Below are positions 11,965 to 24,545 of a DNA stretch of 64,000 nucleotides, one piece after another. Origin of the DNA: Sweltsa coloradensis (lineage: Eukaryota > Arthropoda > Insecta > Plecoptera > Chloroperlidae); contig JAMZAV010000026.1 of NCBI GenBank assembly GCA_024449915.1, positions 1 through 64,000 on the forward strand. The letters run 5' to 3'. A program made the translations under genes and the position numbers. Positions within the stretch are counted from its first letter, which is position 1, and each line of letters opens with the position of its first letter. The notes below the pieces were generated by a model. The model saw only the letters and a list, made by a program, of their open reading frames with translations, had not been told where the DNA came from and ran no database searches.

Positions 11965-13250
11965 GATAGTATATTATTTGATTTGTTTGTGTTATTGTAT
12001 TTTTCTCGCTAACTCGGCGAGAATCGCGTGGTAGATCACATCGAGATGCGTGCAAGTAGTCTACCCCTGTCGGAGAGTCACGTTGTTAGTTAGCCTACTG
12101 CGCAACAATAACAAGACAAGTTCACAAGGTTGCGATGCGCGTGTGTAACTGTTTTGTTTCCTCTGCTTTCTTGTTGTAACAAACCGAGCAAAACTGAGCC
12201 ATTACGAGTAAATTACACGGATTCCTCCCATGCTATCACCGTGCAACACCATCAAGTTCAAGTTGGCTGTTTGTTTAGGCTTCTCGTGAGATTGTATTAA
12301 CACGCGCCAAGAGAAGTGAACGAACTGGAGACCAGTGTTGGTTAGGAGTAGGCTACGTGACAAACCAACCACACGAAGATAATATATTTGCACAGTTGGT
12401 ATTTTAATTCTACAGGTACAATCTAATCATTAGATCATCATCATAAGATCCAAAGCATTGGATTCTAATGCTTTGGAAAATATTGTTTTTCGAAAATTGA
12501 GCTCGGAAAATAACAAATTTGGAAAATGTTTTATTTTTTTAACATTTAACGTTTTCGAAAATATAAACAAATTAGCATTTACGATTTATTTTATAACATT
12601 TATTAATGTGTGGCATTTTGTTTTAAATTGTTTACTTGCACATCATTTCATTAAAACATCATACAATTATTTACATCATCAAAATGAACAATCTACAACA
12701 AATACAAACAACAAACACAAACAATAAACAACAAATAAATAAACATAAAATAATAAAAAATAATAATCATCTCTACTCAACATCTCATGTCCCTCTCAGT
12801 TCGACAACCGTGACATTATCACCCATTTATTGCCTAGTTGTAAAACTAACTCAACAAAAATGACACAATCACACACATAGCAATATCATAAAAATGAAAA
12901 CACCGTTGAATGTGTTTATTACTTTGTTACTTTCGAATAAGTGCAAAAAATATTATAGCAATAATTGTGAGGAATTATGACTGAGAAATAATTGTGAGGA
13001 AGTCTTTATACGTGGTCGGCATGATAAGTGGATAGATTGATAGAAATTTTAATTTCCCATTCCTCGTTTATTTATGCCGTGTGCAGTCGAGTGGCAGTTA
13101 CAATAATTACTATTAATGTTGATAAAGAAAACGAGAACCATCACCAAGAAATGTGAATTATTACTTATTATTAGTAAGAAAGTTGGCAAAACGTGAAGAA
13201 TATTTAAAAAGATGTATAGAAGAGAAATTTCTTATGGTATAGATTCGCAG
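11965..13250. other. AT-rich intergenic DNA, nothing recognised
   Basis: Contains A-rich runs near 12690-12770 and short non-coding frames only. Confidence 0.4.
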
Positions 13251-13269
13251 AAATAATCAAACATGATTC

Positions 13270-13360
13270 ACTGACGGAGGTGGTAAATTCAAAATGCGTG
13301 AGACTCTTATTTGGGAGGTCATGGGTTCGAATCCCTCCACCGGGAGACGTGACTGATTTT
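13270..13360 (+). mobile_element. SINE head (S1-like)
   Basis: GCGTGAGACTCTTATTTGGG, AGGTCATGGGTTCGAATCCC and TCCACCGGGAG match the tRNA-like head of the SINEs in this window. Confidence 0.5.
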
Positions 13361-13856
13361 TTCCGAGGAATGCTGGAATGTAGTTTCTCGGTAATTTCCT
13401 TCACAATAACCCTGACACCCAAGGTTGTCTTTCTGTTGGATTAATGAAATTTACAAATAAAAGCATAAAACTTTTTTCCTTTTTTTTTTTTAGATATTTT
13501 CAGTTGAAAATTAAAATAAATTAACTTATTATTTTGAAAAACCAATAATGGCTGTACAAATTTGTAAACTAAAAAATCGAAATATTCTCGGAAAAGACAG
13601 TGAAAAATTCCAAAACAGTTGATCATTAACCTGTTATAAACAAGTTGATCATTAACCTGTTATAAACACAATCATCTATCTTGAATGCCGTGCTACGTAG
13701 TTGCACCTAAACATTATTTTGAAGAGGCAATATTTGTGGTGTGCTATATCATTTAAAAAAAATGTGTTGATGTTACAATGACCAGGTTTCAATTTCATTC
13801 AATGTTATATGGAGAAAATAAAATTAAAAACAGGGAAAGATTTTTTCCGATGATAT

Positions 13857-14118
13857 ACACGCGTTGACCGAATGGAACTCCATATTATCTATACCGCTGA
13901 TGCGCTGATGTTTGCAGATATTATATGGTTTGATTCCTGATAAGTGTTAGCTAGTTTGCATCGTGTGATTGTTTTACCACTCTATAATAAACACGCGTTG
14001 ACCGAATGGAACTACCAATCTATACCGCTGATGCGCCAATGTTCGCTGATATTATAGTTTGATACCTGGTAACTGTTAGCTAGTTTGCATCGTGTGATTG
14101 TTTTACTACTCTACGAAG
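13857..14118 (+). repeat. Tandem duplication, period 134 bp
   Basis: ACACGCGTTGACCGAATGGA occurs at 13857 and 13991. The copies match through TCTATACCGCTGATGCG, GTTAGCTAGTTTGCATCGTG and ATTGTTTTAC to an ACTCTA end. Confidence 0.85.
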
Positions 14119-14414
14119 CATAAAACAATGAGGTTGTGATAAGATGTTTTAATGAGGAGTTCTTATGGCTTTCGCCGTAAACTCTGCATGAATGTCAAGC
14201 GGCAGAAGTCACACTCTACTCACGATCTGTGCGCGCTATATCTAGAAACGTTTATCATCAACAAGTAACGAACCTGACTGACACTTGTTAGTGTGTGTTT
14301 CTAGGTTGCATCCGTGTTAACACTTAGCAATGACACCAGAGTGCACCAAGGAGTACACTCCAGGCTATGAGTGCACACCAGTCACCTTGTCATATCAACA
14401 GAGATAGATAATGC

Positions 14415-14645
14415 GTAGACGTACGTGCGTTATAGCGTTTTGTGAATAGGTTTTCCAGTCCCATTTTATGTTATTTTCGTAATATCAATAATTCGCTTAA
14501 TTCGCTTAATCTCACCTAAAAAATAGGAAAAAGTTGATACTAAAGATTTTCAAAGTAGCCAAAAAATAGATACTAACTTACAAAACGCTATACAATGACA
14601 CTTAAAAATGCTATTTACATACACGTACGTACCTCTCTCTATACT
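14415..14645. mobile_element. MITE related to 11676-11958
   Basis: Both ends carry CGTACGTGCGTTATAGCGTT-like sequence in inverted order (right arm ACAAAACGCTATACAATGAC, then CACGTACGTAC). The core is AT-rich. It is more diverged and has no clear target duplication. Confidence 0.55.
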
Positions 14646-14651
14646 CATGCG

Positions 14652-14722
14652 CATGCGCGAGACTAGAGTTCGCGAGAAGTCACTGGTTCGATACCCACCA
14701 CCGACGATTCTTACTGTTATTT
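14652..14722 (+). mobile_element. tRNA-like SINE head
   Basis: CGCGAGACTAGAGTTCGCGA, then AAGTCACTGGTTCGATACCC and ACCACCG, similar to the head at 28595-28660. Confidence 0.4.
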
Positions 14723-14999
14723 TTAAGTAAGGAGTTAATTTTAATGCTACAGATTGAGTCCTTAACCTTTCTTCACAACTCTCCCACTTTTTATGGAAAT
14801 CATATTTTTAACTATAAATTTGGTGAAACTTTTAAAGCAGGTGATGTTCAGTTGTAATTTATTTGTTGAAATAGCCAGATTTAAACAATCATTCAACGAC
14901 TTATGTCGTCTGGTCTGGACTGGTTTTATTGACAGGTAACATTAAAACCTAACAACAGTACAAGAGTTACAAACAAACAAAATAAATAAATTTATATTT

Positions 15000-15065
15000 T
15001 TGTAAATTTGTTTTTTAACTGAATAGGATGGACGTTAAATAAATAAATAAAAATATATAAATGAA
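15000..15065 (+). repeat. Family-T tail
   Basis: TTGTAAATTTGTTTTTTAAC, TGAATAGGATGGACGTTAAA, then AAATAAATAAA. Confidence 0.65.
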
Positions 15066-16140
15066 TTAAGTACAACCATTTTCTAATTATGGAAGCTTCT
15101 TCAAATAAATACGATGCAATACGATGATGTAAACGTAATGTTGAAACACAGAAAAAACGTACAGGCGTACAAATTAATGTGCTTGTTTTAAGACTTAGTT
15201 TTATAGTGCATAATTCATAGTTTTAATGGGTTAGACAAACTAGTTTCAACCAAAATTAGCGCATTCTAGATGAAACCCTGAAATTTGTATTAGAAATAAG
15301 AACGATTGGTGACTGAATAAACTTCTTCGCACCTGACTCAAATATCACCCTTGGCAAGTGTATCTACTGACGACGATTTATCAAAACAACTTAATATAAT
15401 CTTACTACTTTCCAACTAAGAAAAAACTCCCCAACCAGTTAGCTTGGCTTACGTAGATGTTATTACACACATAAACAGTTACTACCGTACACAACATGGA
15501 ATTGATAAGTTTGTCCAGTTTAGACGAGAAAGCATACGTTTCTTTTATATGATATATTATTATACTATTTCATTACCGCATTATTATTGCGTTGCATAAA
15601 AGAGTCGCGCGGTAATGCCTGGTTTGGCTACTTTCTTCGGGTCAAGACCTCAGCCAGTCGTGCCAGCTGTTCTTGTATTTATTATCTTGTTGGTTATTAA
15701 TTATTTCAATCCTTTCCATCGTAAAGCAATGCGTGCTCATTATTGTTTGCTGAGTTTCCCACTATCGTTTACTGTTACTCCTCACACTTGGGCTTGTTGA
15801 CTTGCACATCATCATTATTATTATGGTTCGATATAAAAAGGTATCCCGTTGTATTGGAATACGTAATAATGTGTATCGCTACTCGCTGGTCGGGTCAAGG
15901 GGTGGTCCCACTGATCACCCGAGCACCCTGTGCTCACTATCATCTCTTTCCATCTCTACACCTATCACACTCTAGCTCCATCGTCGACCACCACCCACTA
16001 GACACGTCTCGACATCATCTCCAGGTCTGCCCTCGACACTCTTCCCTCCTCTTCGCAATTTCCATTTTATGGTTATGGTTATGAAGTGGGTTGACGTTAC
16101 GGCAAGTTCGCACGTACACACGACTTAGGAGATAAAGGCA
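15066..16140. other. Intergenic DNA, no gene recognised
   Basis: The frame at 15743-16084 (113 codons) is open but of low-complexity composition and has no start context or known domain. Confidence 0.35.
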
Positions 16141-16149
16141 CGCTTATAC

Positions 16150-16225
16150 TGCCCCGACTGGGGTTCGAACCCGGAACCTGCGGCTCTACGAATACCCATG
16201 CTCTTTCTGATTGAACTATCCGGGC
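16150..16225 (-). tRNA. tRNA-like sequence, probably SINE head or pseudogene
   Basis: 76 bases with a nearly complete acceptor stem (GCCCGGA with TCGGGGC, one mismatch), a B box GGGTTCGAACCC and a T-arm with one mismatch. The anticodon arm does not fold cleanly, so I assign no amino acid. Its 3' half is the same as in the inverted-repeat module at 2738-2795. Confidence 0.35.
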
Positions 16226-16659
16226 CATGATGAGGATGGCGCTAATAACAAATAACAATATATAAACAACAACCTGCAGAATAATTCGTAAATTTGTATA
16301 GGCCTATCCAAGAAAATTAGAGGCTTTAAAATAACACATCCATCACCAACCGTACCCATCGTTACTGGGTTTTTAGGGACAGTCCGAACTCCGAAAAGTG
16401 AATGCTATGACCACGAGAAATCTGCCAAGACCATAAGAAACAAATATAATCCGCAATTAAGAATTAACAATATCACTCATTTTTGCTAATATATGTCGGT
16501 GCATTTTTGTAATTCAAGTTAAACTTATTGTAATAATTATGGTATTATTTAAATTTTATAATACTTGTTTGTGTATTTATTTACTTGTATGCTGACGTAT
16601 TTGTATTGTTTTAAATTATGACGATTGTGTATTTTTAATTGTTTATATATTCAGTTACT

Positions 16660-16790
16660 TGGCACTTGCGGGGATATACATTCTCGTCGAGAAGTAAATC
16701 AAGGGCTGACACAACTAGGCCCCCTGATTTACTTATGGCCGGTGGTGTACCTGTTGTCAGGAAGGCCGGGCATGTATGTTACCAACGGTT
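16660..16790 (+). repeat. Repeat related to 24459-24545
   Basis: Shares GAAGTAAATCAAGGGCT with the loop and right arm of the inverted repeat at 24459-24545. It has its own short inverted pair AGTAAATCA / TGATTTACT. Confidence 0.4.
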
Positions 16791-17244
16791 TTCACCGAGT
16801 GTGCATAATATAATGCACACCTATTGAAACAATAACCCATAGTATAATGCACGCGTATATTACAACAATAACGGTAGGGCTAAAAAGACCGTACAAACTC
16901 GTGAATCCGAGAGTGTGGGATCGTAGATTCCAGTAAACAGTTTCTCGTATTGCGTGCGTGCGTGCGTGCGCCGCGCTTACCACATCACACAGTAAGTTAT
17001 AGTATCAGATTCTAGTATCAGATTGTTTAGTTCTCCGTGTGAGAACACAGATGTGACGTGACGAGGCTTAACGGAGTGTGACAGCTAGAAACTGAAACTA
17101 GCGTAGTATTAGCACGAGAGGCGGGGGGAAACATATGCTCGCTGTTTAATGTTACCGTACCGACTACTTAGAGTAAACTGTATAGTATACTCGTCCTAAT
17201 AATGTATTGAAGGAGATGATGATAGCAATAATATTTCGTAGGAA

Positions 17245-17455
17245 GCCTGCCCAGAGTGCAATTCATGCCCCTCTTAACTAGGTAGGCCTATGTTGAGGAT
17301 AGAACAATGGTGAAGGATGTTCGAGGACTGTTTAAGAGGACTCAATCCTTTGCATTCGCATTAACTGAGGAAAACCTAGGGAAAACCTTTAGTCAGGATT
17401 GCAGGTCTCGACGGGATTTTTGCGCGCCGAGTGCTCGAGCCAACACAGTCAGTTA
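17245..17455 (-). mobile_element. tRNA-derived SINE, family S1
   Basis: Same block order as at 4305-4550 on the minus strand: GGCTCGAGCAC, AACCTAGG-type body, GCGAATGCAAAGGATTGAGT, CCTCTTAAACAGTCC and AGAGGGGCATGAATTGCAC. The B-box region is damaged. Confidence 0.65.
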
Positions 17456-17483
17456 GGAGAGAATAAATAAATTAATAATTTTT

Positions 17484-17484
17484 A

Positions 17485-17528
<44 letters not shown>

Positions 17529-17530
17529 AA
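17484..17530. repeat. (AAAG)n microsatellite
   Basis: About eleven AAAG units directly beside the SINE at 17245-17455. Confidence 0.95.
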
Positions 17531-17889
17531 TGTATTAAATAATTTAAATAAAAGTCTTGTCAGGACTTGAGAAGATGTTATAATATTTTTAACAAATGAT
17601 TCCAAAGACAATACAAAGTTTGCAATAAATACGTACTTTGTCATAGCAGCTGATTTTCATTGTTAAACTTAATAAAAGCAGCTCCGAACAACCCTGTCAA
17701 CGCCGACCCCACCGAGGAGCGTCATGTTATCCAATGGTGAACATACTTTTGGCAATTTATGCAGCGTCTCTCAAGGATTCATAGGAATCAACATTAATTA
17801 TCTAACAGTTATATAACTGAGTGGGCAGACTCTAAATACAAATTTATTTGTTTTATTTATTTAATTATACCACATTATAAAATATTTAA

Positions 17890-18000
17890 GCAACCCTCAT
17901 ATTCCACAGGAAAAACTCTTAGTAAGGATTGTTGGTGGGCGTATCGACCCGAATCAGAGTCCCCGTGTGACGCGTGAGCCACCTCTTTCGGTAATACTGG
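17890..18000 (-). mobile_element. SINE family S1, 5' fragment
   Basis: Minus-strand CCGAAAGAGGTGGCTCACGC, GACTCTGATTCGG and CCAACAATCCTTACTAAG match the SINE head and first part of the body. Confidence 0.5.
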
Positions 18001-18499
18001 CTATGATCATAGAACTGTATTTACGCCGTGATAAATATAATATTCACATCCTAAGTAGCCCAAACATCTCGACTTCAGAACACCCTCTTATATAATGCCA
18101 TGTCGAACAGGTGCGCGGTTCACGAACCCAATAACCAAGATTGGGTCGTACTCGTAGATTGCGCGGAACCCGGAGTTATCTCGCAATTAAACGAGGGTCC
18201 AGCATTCACATCTTCAGAGAATCAAATAAACACCTTGTTGTTTAGTTTTATTTCTATCGTGTAGGGTCAAACCGAATCTCACACTTATCGACCTCTGCTA
18301 CGTGAGAACTCGAGGATTCGAGTTTGTTACGTCGATATGAGCGGGTTCTTGTGTGAATCAAGTCGTAGCTAGTGGAAATACCTCGTGGTTTACGGCAGAC
18401 GTCCATTAGCTGATGCATTTTATGTACTTGTTGGACAGTTAATGTCGCTTACAGCCGCTTGGATGTGGTAATATACGTCTATATCAGTGGAGCTGGTTC

Positions 18500-19270
18500 A
18501 AGACCTATAAATTATATTTATAAATTGCACAAATTGCATCGAAAACTTAAAAAAATGTTTTATGAAGGGCTATTAAAGGGGCTAAAAACCCAAAAAATTA
18601 TTTTTTTACCACGTGATCTATAGCACAATACTACACTAAAATGACCGTTTTAAAAATTTCTTGTAACTGTGATTTAACACGATTTTTTTAATTTTTTTGA
18701 TCCAGAAATTTGCGAAAATTGGTGTTCTGGGAAATTTCTTAAATCGGCTTTAACCTGCTTCTTTTTTGGTCCACATAGATACTAGAGCATGGTACCAATC
18801 TAAAATGCCCCTTTATAACATCGTGTCTTGAAACTGTGCCCAAATATACCCTTAAACACGCAAAAATAGGCATTCCAAAATCACACCCCATCTTGGTAAT
18901 CGGCATATTTTGACCGAACTACTTGCTCAAATTACAAAACAAAATATAGAGAATTTACAGAAAAGGCTGAAGAGTACGTCAATAATGGCCAATATTTTTT
19001 TGGATCAAAATCCTCCAAGGTCACGGGGCATAAAGATCGTCCACATGTTATTTCTTGTGGGAGATTTTTGCCGATGGGACCTAGCTCGAAAAATGTCATG
19101 TTTGATAATTTTTTGGGAGGTCATGGTGGCCCCAATAATTTTTCTGTCAATTGCTAAATTCATTACTAGTTAGCCTGAATGAAATATATTTTTTGAGTTT
19201 AGCGGTTAAATACCCCTTGAAGTATATGTTGTCACTTTAGACCCCCTTCCCTTACACTACCTCAAAAAAG
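18500..19270 (+). repeat. Unclassified repeat, partly shared with 39480-39740
   Basis: TTTTTGATCC, ACATAGATACTAGAGCAT, CATATTTTGACCGAACTACT and TTGCTCAAATTACA recur in the same order at 39530-39725. An open frame of 87 codons (18910-19173) lies inside but resembles nothing I know. Confidence 0.45.
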
Positions 19271-20061
19271 ATTCTTGGTCCGGCCTTGACGATAAGCAAA
19301 CGAAAAAAAATATTTCAAACAAATTATGTACCCAAATTCTGGTAATTTTTCAGTGGCTCATAGGCGAAATAAATAATTAGTTATTTAATTGATATATTAT
19401 ATAACGTGTGTGTGTTTATTTTGTTTGTTATGTATAGAATATAATTATGTGTACAATGTGCATGTCTAGGTTTATCTAGCATAAAATAAAATAAATGTGT
19501 AATGCCAAAATTTGTATCTCGCTGAGCAAAACGTAATGGCATTAAATGATAAACAATCAAAGATAAAACAAACTTTATCGCCTTGTTAAAACACCTATAA
19601 ACACCACCGGCAATATCGTACAACTAAAAAAAAAAATCGTTTGGGAATCGATCTCCATCCGTGTTAGCACCAGGCCAGTACCATCCTAATATGCTATGTC
19701 GACAACATATCATTAATTACGCGGTAGTCCATTTTAAAATACATGGTAACATACTATTTTAAAAAAAAAAAACGATAGTTACCACTAATTGTTTGCAACG
19801 CACAGCCACGGTAAACTGTCGTACACGTGCCCAGTGTTGTCACAGGGTCAGGGTTCACCCGAGGCAAGAATGAGTTGTGAAATATCTGTAAAATATGTGG
19901 GAAAGATTTACGCTAACTCTCGTCACCAGCCTGCAGCCTGGTGGATACGAGGAGACCTAGTCCGAGCGAGGAAGTTAAGCAGCATCGAGCGTGGCCAGAA
20001 GGAGGATGGGTGAACGTTGAAGGCGTTTTCTGCATGTGGAGCAGATTCTTTATTTTTTTTT

Positions 20062-20484
20062 GGCGGGACATAACCTCACTATTGACCATTATATGTCGTT
20101 TTTTTGACAATAGTGTAGCCAGCACATTTAGTGCAAAATTAAACTTTGAGAATCGGTTTTCTGGATATAGTTTCTAAACACCTTTAGCTTCAGCTTCAGC
20201 TATAAGGACAAATAGATTTCTGAAAATACAGTTAATGTGTGATTTTTTGTCATACGGTACAAATACGAGTTTTTTTTTCGAGTTTTGTATCGTCTGGCAA
20301 AAAAAATCGTACATCAACCGTTATTTCAGAAATCAATTTGTCCTTAGCTGAAGTTGAAGCTAAAGGTGATAAGAAACTATATCCAGAAAACCGATTCACA
20401 AAATAAATTTTGCACTAGATGTGCTGGCTACACTGTTGTCAAAAAACGACATATAATGGCCGATAGTGAGGTTATGTCCCGACC
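20062..20484. mobile_element. Foldback (long inverted repeat) element, 0.42 kb
   Basis: Left arm about 20062-20270 and right arm about 20280-20484 are complementary along their whole length, with a T-rich apex near 20270-20280. The termini are GGCGGGACATAACCTCAC and GTGAGGTTATGTCCCGACC. Inner landmarks include ATATGTCGTTTTTTGACAA, GTAGCCAGCACAT and CCGATTC..AAACTAT. No coding capacity and no clear target duplication. Confidence 0.85.
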
Positions 20485-21960
20485 AAATTTTTTTTTCGCT
20501 GTTTAAAGCGTTGAAGCGTATTAAAGGTACTCTTTCATTCAGCCGACTTTCATGGACTTCTAAGGTTTTGACCCTCCCAGTACTGGATCAAGAGAATCTG
20601 CTTCAGTTACAGATGTACCCTACGCCCACGGAACGAACCAGGTCCTAGGAGAATCTCGAACCTAGCCCACGGGAGGCATGGAATAGCCCGGACTTAGCCT
20701 ACGGGAGGCATGCACAATTCCGGACCTCTCACAGGAATTTTGCTAATTTTGTTAGCAGTACACTGGTCACAGATGTCTGTTTAAAATTTTAATTCCATCT
20801 GTTTGAGTGTTTGGCCGTTCAGCCGTTTCGCAACGAAAAGACAAACATACAAACATTGACACAAAGAGACCCGTTCGTCTTGCGTTGTAAGACTCAGTCG
20901 CTGTGCTCCCTTTTCTAATTATTCTCTCAATGTTTTATGTACTTATTTTTATTTCATATTTTTCTTTTGTTTTCATTTTTCATGTTTGTATTTCTGTGCA
21001 TATGTTTGTATTTTAGCATAATATAACATGCATTTGAATATTGTTTTCTACTTGGCACTTACTAGGTCCCCCAACCTGCTGTCACAAACTAATTATAAAT
21101 AAATTAAGTTCGCGAGCTGTCCCACCTAGCTCCGCCTGCATTGTGCATCAGCTACGTAAGGTATTATGATAGAATGGCCATGATTCTGACCCTGAATTTA
21201 AGACAGGTTTATCAAGTCAATGTGGGACGCCTAACATCAATCCTTTCTCTTCTACGCTTGTAACGCCAGCAAGTTTAGCGCAGACTACCACACAACGCTC
21301 CCATTCAAATATTTGATAATGACCTACATGAATAAATGATGCCCTCAATCCGGACTACTTGCGGACAATGCAAAACTAATCAAAATCAATAATCGTTTTT
21401 GTTTTATTGCTAGTTTTTTTATCGCGTTTAGATTTACGATCGACCAGGAACCAATTTGTGTTTCGTTCGTGTGTGTTTATTGGTTGGTTGGAATTCCGCA
21501 GCTGGACTCGATAACTTTAGATCGAGAGGGACTGGACGGACACCTTTGTTTAAAACAAGATTGGCTCGCATGTATACATTCACATAAAATTAAAAACCTA
21601 TCAATTGGAAAATATAGGCTTTTTTATTCTCTGGCTCTAAACTTTTAATCATTACACAATTTATTTTTTAAACTTATTAATGAACTTGGGAGTAATAAAC
21701 AAAGTAAATGAAGGCACAGATTTAAAAATCCATATTTGAGATAATTTAAGTAAAACAAACTTATTTAAATTAATTATCATGTGTAAGAATGTGTGTATAT
21801 CATATTTTACAAAGTATTGCCACTATAATAATTATTACACTTGAATAGTAAACATAAATTATGAAAACACTACTGTGACTAAATACAGTCACAACACGAC
21901 AAAAATATATAACTTATTTTGTAAAGTCGATAAACTACACTTCACACAAAATACTGACAA
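20485..21960. other. Intergenic DNA with one weak repeat
   Basis: 20740-20915 (minus) resembles 45733-45910 (plus): both contain GTTAGCAGT, CAGA.GTCTGTTTAAAATTT, AGCCG and a G/CGAG-type end. The rest is AT-rich without recognised features. Confidence 0.4.
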
Positions 21961-21964
21961 AGAC

Positions 21965-22115
21965 AGCACATGCGTAGCGTGTGAGACTCTGAATCGGAAG
22001 GGTAAGGGTTCGAATCCCGGCACCTTCAATTCAGCATTTTTTTAGTAGTTCCTACAGTTGGTAATGCGAATGCAAAGGATATAATTCTCCTGAACAACCT
22101 TCAGACCTTCCCTCC
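21965..22115 (+). mobile_element. tRNA-derived SINE, family S1
   Basis: GCGTGTGAGACTCTGAATCG, GGGTTCGAATCCCGGCACC, then GGTAATGCGAATGCAAAGGA and TTCTCCTGAACAACCTTCAG match S1 in the forward direction. Confidence 0.65.
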
Positions 22116-22609
22116 ACTAATAACAAACACCCTGTGTCCATAATAACGAAGTGTCACAACGGGAAAAGCTGATGTGAACCTTACATATCCTTACGATTTT
22201 TTAAAATTCGCAAAGAATCAATTCATAGCCGACTTATACCCTTAAATATTCTTCCACAATGATATATTATCGTGCAAAAAATATTATTAAATGGCAAGCT
22301 TCTAAACGACACGATTTATAGCAACAAAATAAACATGTGTGTAAACATTGCGATTAAAATTCTAGGGGACTAATTTATGGCGTTAAAAATCTAATTTTAA
22401 AACACCAACGAGTCTCCCGCAAACCTGCATGGACAATTTTTTTAGAAAGTAGATATATTTTATTTTGTTACTCGTATTTATTTAGGCTCACAATGCAGCT
22501 GATTGGTCATCAATGTATTCTGTACGTGATGTTAGGGAATCTGCTCAAAACTTATATTGTCACAAAACAGATACATTATGGACTAGTAATTCTTCTCTAG
22601 ACACATCAC

Positions 22610-22990
22610 CACACTAGTCCGGTGGTTAGTGCTCCAGCTTGCAACGCAGACGGCCCCGGGTTCGAAACACGCAACAGGCAAAAGTTTTTTACTTGTGTTG
22701 TGGACAAACATCCATCAATTTCAGAGTTGATGACGTGTAACGAACCCTCGTGGCGACCAAGAACATAATATATTAAATTTTATAATTGTTCATTCAAAAT
22801 TAGCCAAAGTCGGCCGCAATGCAGGTATCGTTATTTTATTTCTAAATTTTCTTACCACACGTTCGCTCGTCGATGGTGGCGGCGCCGACGGGGTTGGCTC
22901 GGTACACGTTAAATCAAAGTCCCCACATGGACATAGTTATGTGACCGAGCGGGTTTCTGGGTACACTCTAAATAATATTGATTTTGTTTT
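22610..22990 (+). mobile_element. tRNA-derived SINE, family S3 copy 2
   Basis: tRNA-like head (AGTCCGGTGGTTAGTGCTCC, then CCCCGGGTTCGAAAC). The 3' part has CGTTCGCTCGTCGATGGTGG, GGGGTTGGCTCGGT, CGTTAAATCAAAGTCCCCAC and CTCTAAATAATATT, collinear with 955-1080. Confidence 0.55.
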
Positions 22991-23445
22991 TACTACACCT
23001 CTACATACTACAGTAGTACGTAAAGTAGTACCAGGAATACTTTATACACAAATGGGCAAGCAGCAGAATATAAATACCTACTTGGTAGGTACGGACGATA
23101 TAATTTTACAGTCTTTAGAATAAGGGAAGTAGGGTTTCCAACGGGTATGCAACCAAGAACCATCATTGACACGACGCAATAGCCTGTAGATCTATCAAAA
23201 CTCGCTCACAAACGGGACGTGATATAACCTAAAAATATCTTAGAAGTCCTACTTATATTTTTAAATAATTACACACACCATCATATTCATATTATAATAT
23301 ACACAATAATAAATCCAGACAACTTTGAAAACAAAATAATGTTACAAAATGCGTTTCTATTCTATTTTATTATGTCAAAATGTTTGTAAAATTATATTTA
23401 GTAACATTTCAATTTGTTTTTATAAACTATATTATTAATATTTAA

Positions 23446-23565
23446 TGCAATTCAGAAGTTAAAAAATACATCCCAATCGGGGCTCGAACTCGAGTCTCCC
23501 ACATTCCAGGTAGGTGCCTTAGCCAACTAGACCACCGAGACGAACTAATTAACTTCTGAATTGCA
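23446..23565 (-). mobile_element. tRNA-like module inside a 17-bp inverted repeat
   Basis: The arms TGCAATTCAGAAGTTAA (23446-23462) and TTAACTTCTGAATTGCA (23549-23565) are perfect. Between them, on the minus strand, is GTCTCGGTGGTCTAGTTGGC, CTACCTGGAATGTGGGAGAC and GAGTTCGAGCCCCG. The tRNA-like part is nearly identical to 38850-38920. Confidence 0.7.
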
Positions 23566-24458
23566 GTTGCATTATAGATCTGAATATATTAATGACAAAT
23601 GATAATTATTATCATTTGTCATTTCAATCATTCATTTCTCAATTATTGTGCCACGCTGTATGTTTCACGGATAATCGAACTCTTCGATATTCATTTCGAC
23701 AGATTCCGATGGACCAATAGGTTCACACCTGTGTACCGTGTACATAAACATAGTAGTTTCACAACTCGTACAACAGGTACTTTAAACTTTACGGAATAGG
23801 TCAAACCTCGGGTTCTCTTGTGATATCGTGTGAATCGGACATTAGCGCAAGCGGTGACATTAATTGGCAGACTTCAAGATGGAGCCGATCTACAACTCGA
23901 TTAAACTTAACGACGCACTTACTCACCTGGGCTGAGGAACGCAACACAAAACTGCATGTGTTATGACTGTGTTAGTATCATGGAGGTATATGGGGTGGAT
24001 CTGCAACGGGAGAGAAGACAGGAGGTTAGTCTGGTTCAACTATACCTATTTGAAACTTTTCCTGCTTTCAGTTCATCCGATCGATATAGCCTACAATTTT
24101 GTGTAATCGTCAAGCAAGGATGGTCATGCACTCTTCTAGAGCCAAAGATTACTAAACATTATTGTGCATTACGCACAAATAAATTCCGAAAGTTATCAAT
24201 TTTGACGATTTCAAAAAAAAAAAAAAACCCCAAAAAATCCAAAATTCTAAAAATGAATTTTATTTATTTAGATTTTTTGTGATGGTTTAAACAAAATGTG
24301 CCTCTATACTATAAGACTGTATATATACATGACTATAACATATCACATAACTTATTATGTGCAAAGGCTGGTAACAATCCGATAAAAACTGGCTTCAGGA
24401 AAAGTTCCAGAAAAAAATCACTGGTATTGCAGACTTAACTATTTTATTTTTCAACAAT

Positions 24459-24545
24459 CCATGGACATGTACACCCGGCGTCAGAAGAACATCAATGGGT
24501 ACAATACCCAGCCCTTGATTTACTTCTGACGCCAGGTATACATGG
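24459..24545. repeat. Short foldback repeat
   Basis: Left arm 24459-24487 (CCATGGACATGTACACC, GGCGTCAGAAG) and right arm 24523-24545 (CTTCTGACGCC, GGTATACATGG) pair with one internal gap. Confidence 0.65.

Noticed and set aside
13857..14118. Repeat spacing considered as a CRISPR-like array
   Set aside because: Only two long units in a eukaryotic context with no spacers.
16050..16080. Short TATGGTTATGG repeat as regulatory array
   Set aside because: Only two units; no reason to call it.
15743..16084. 113-codon plus-strand frame
   Set aside because: His/Ser/Leu-rich without similarity to known proteins; isolated in repeat-rich DNA.
23466..23545. Possible functional tRNA gene
   Set aside because: A near-identical module at 38850 with a common SINE body shows a dispersed retroelement head.
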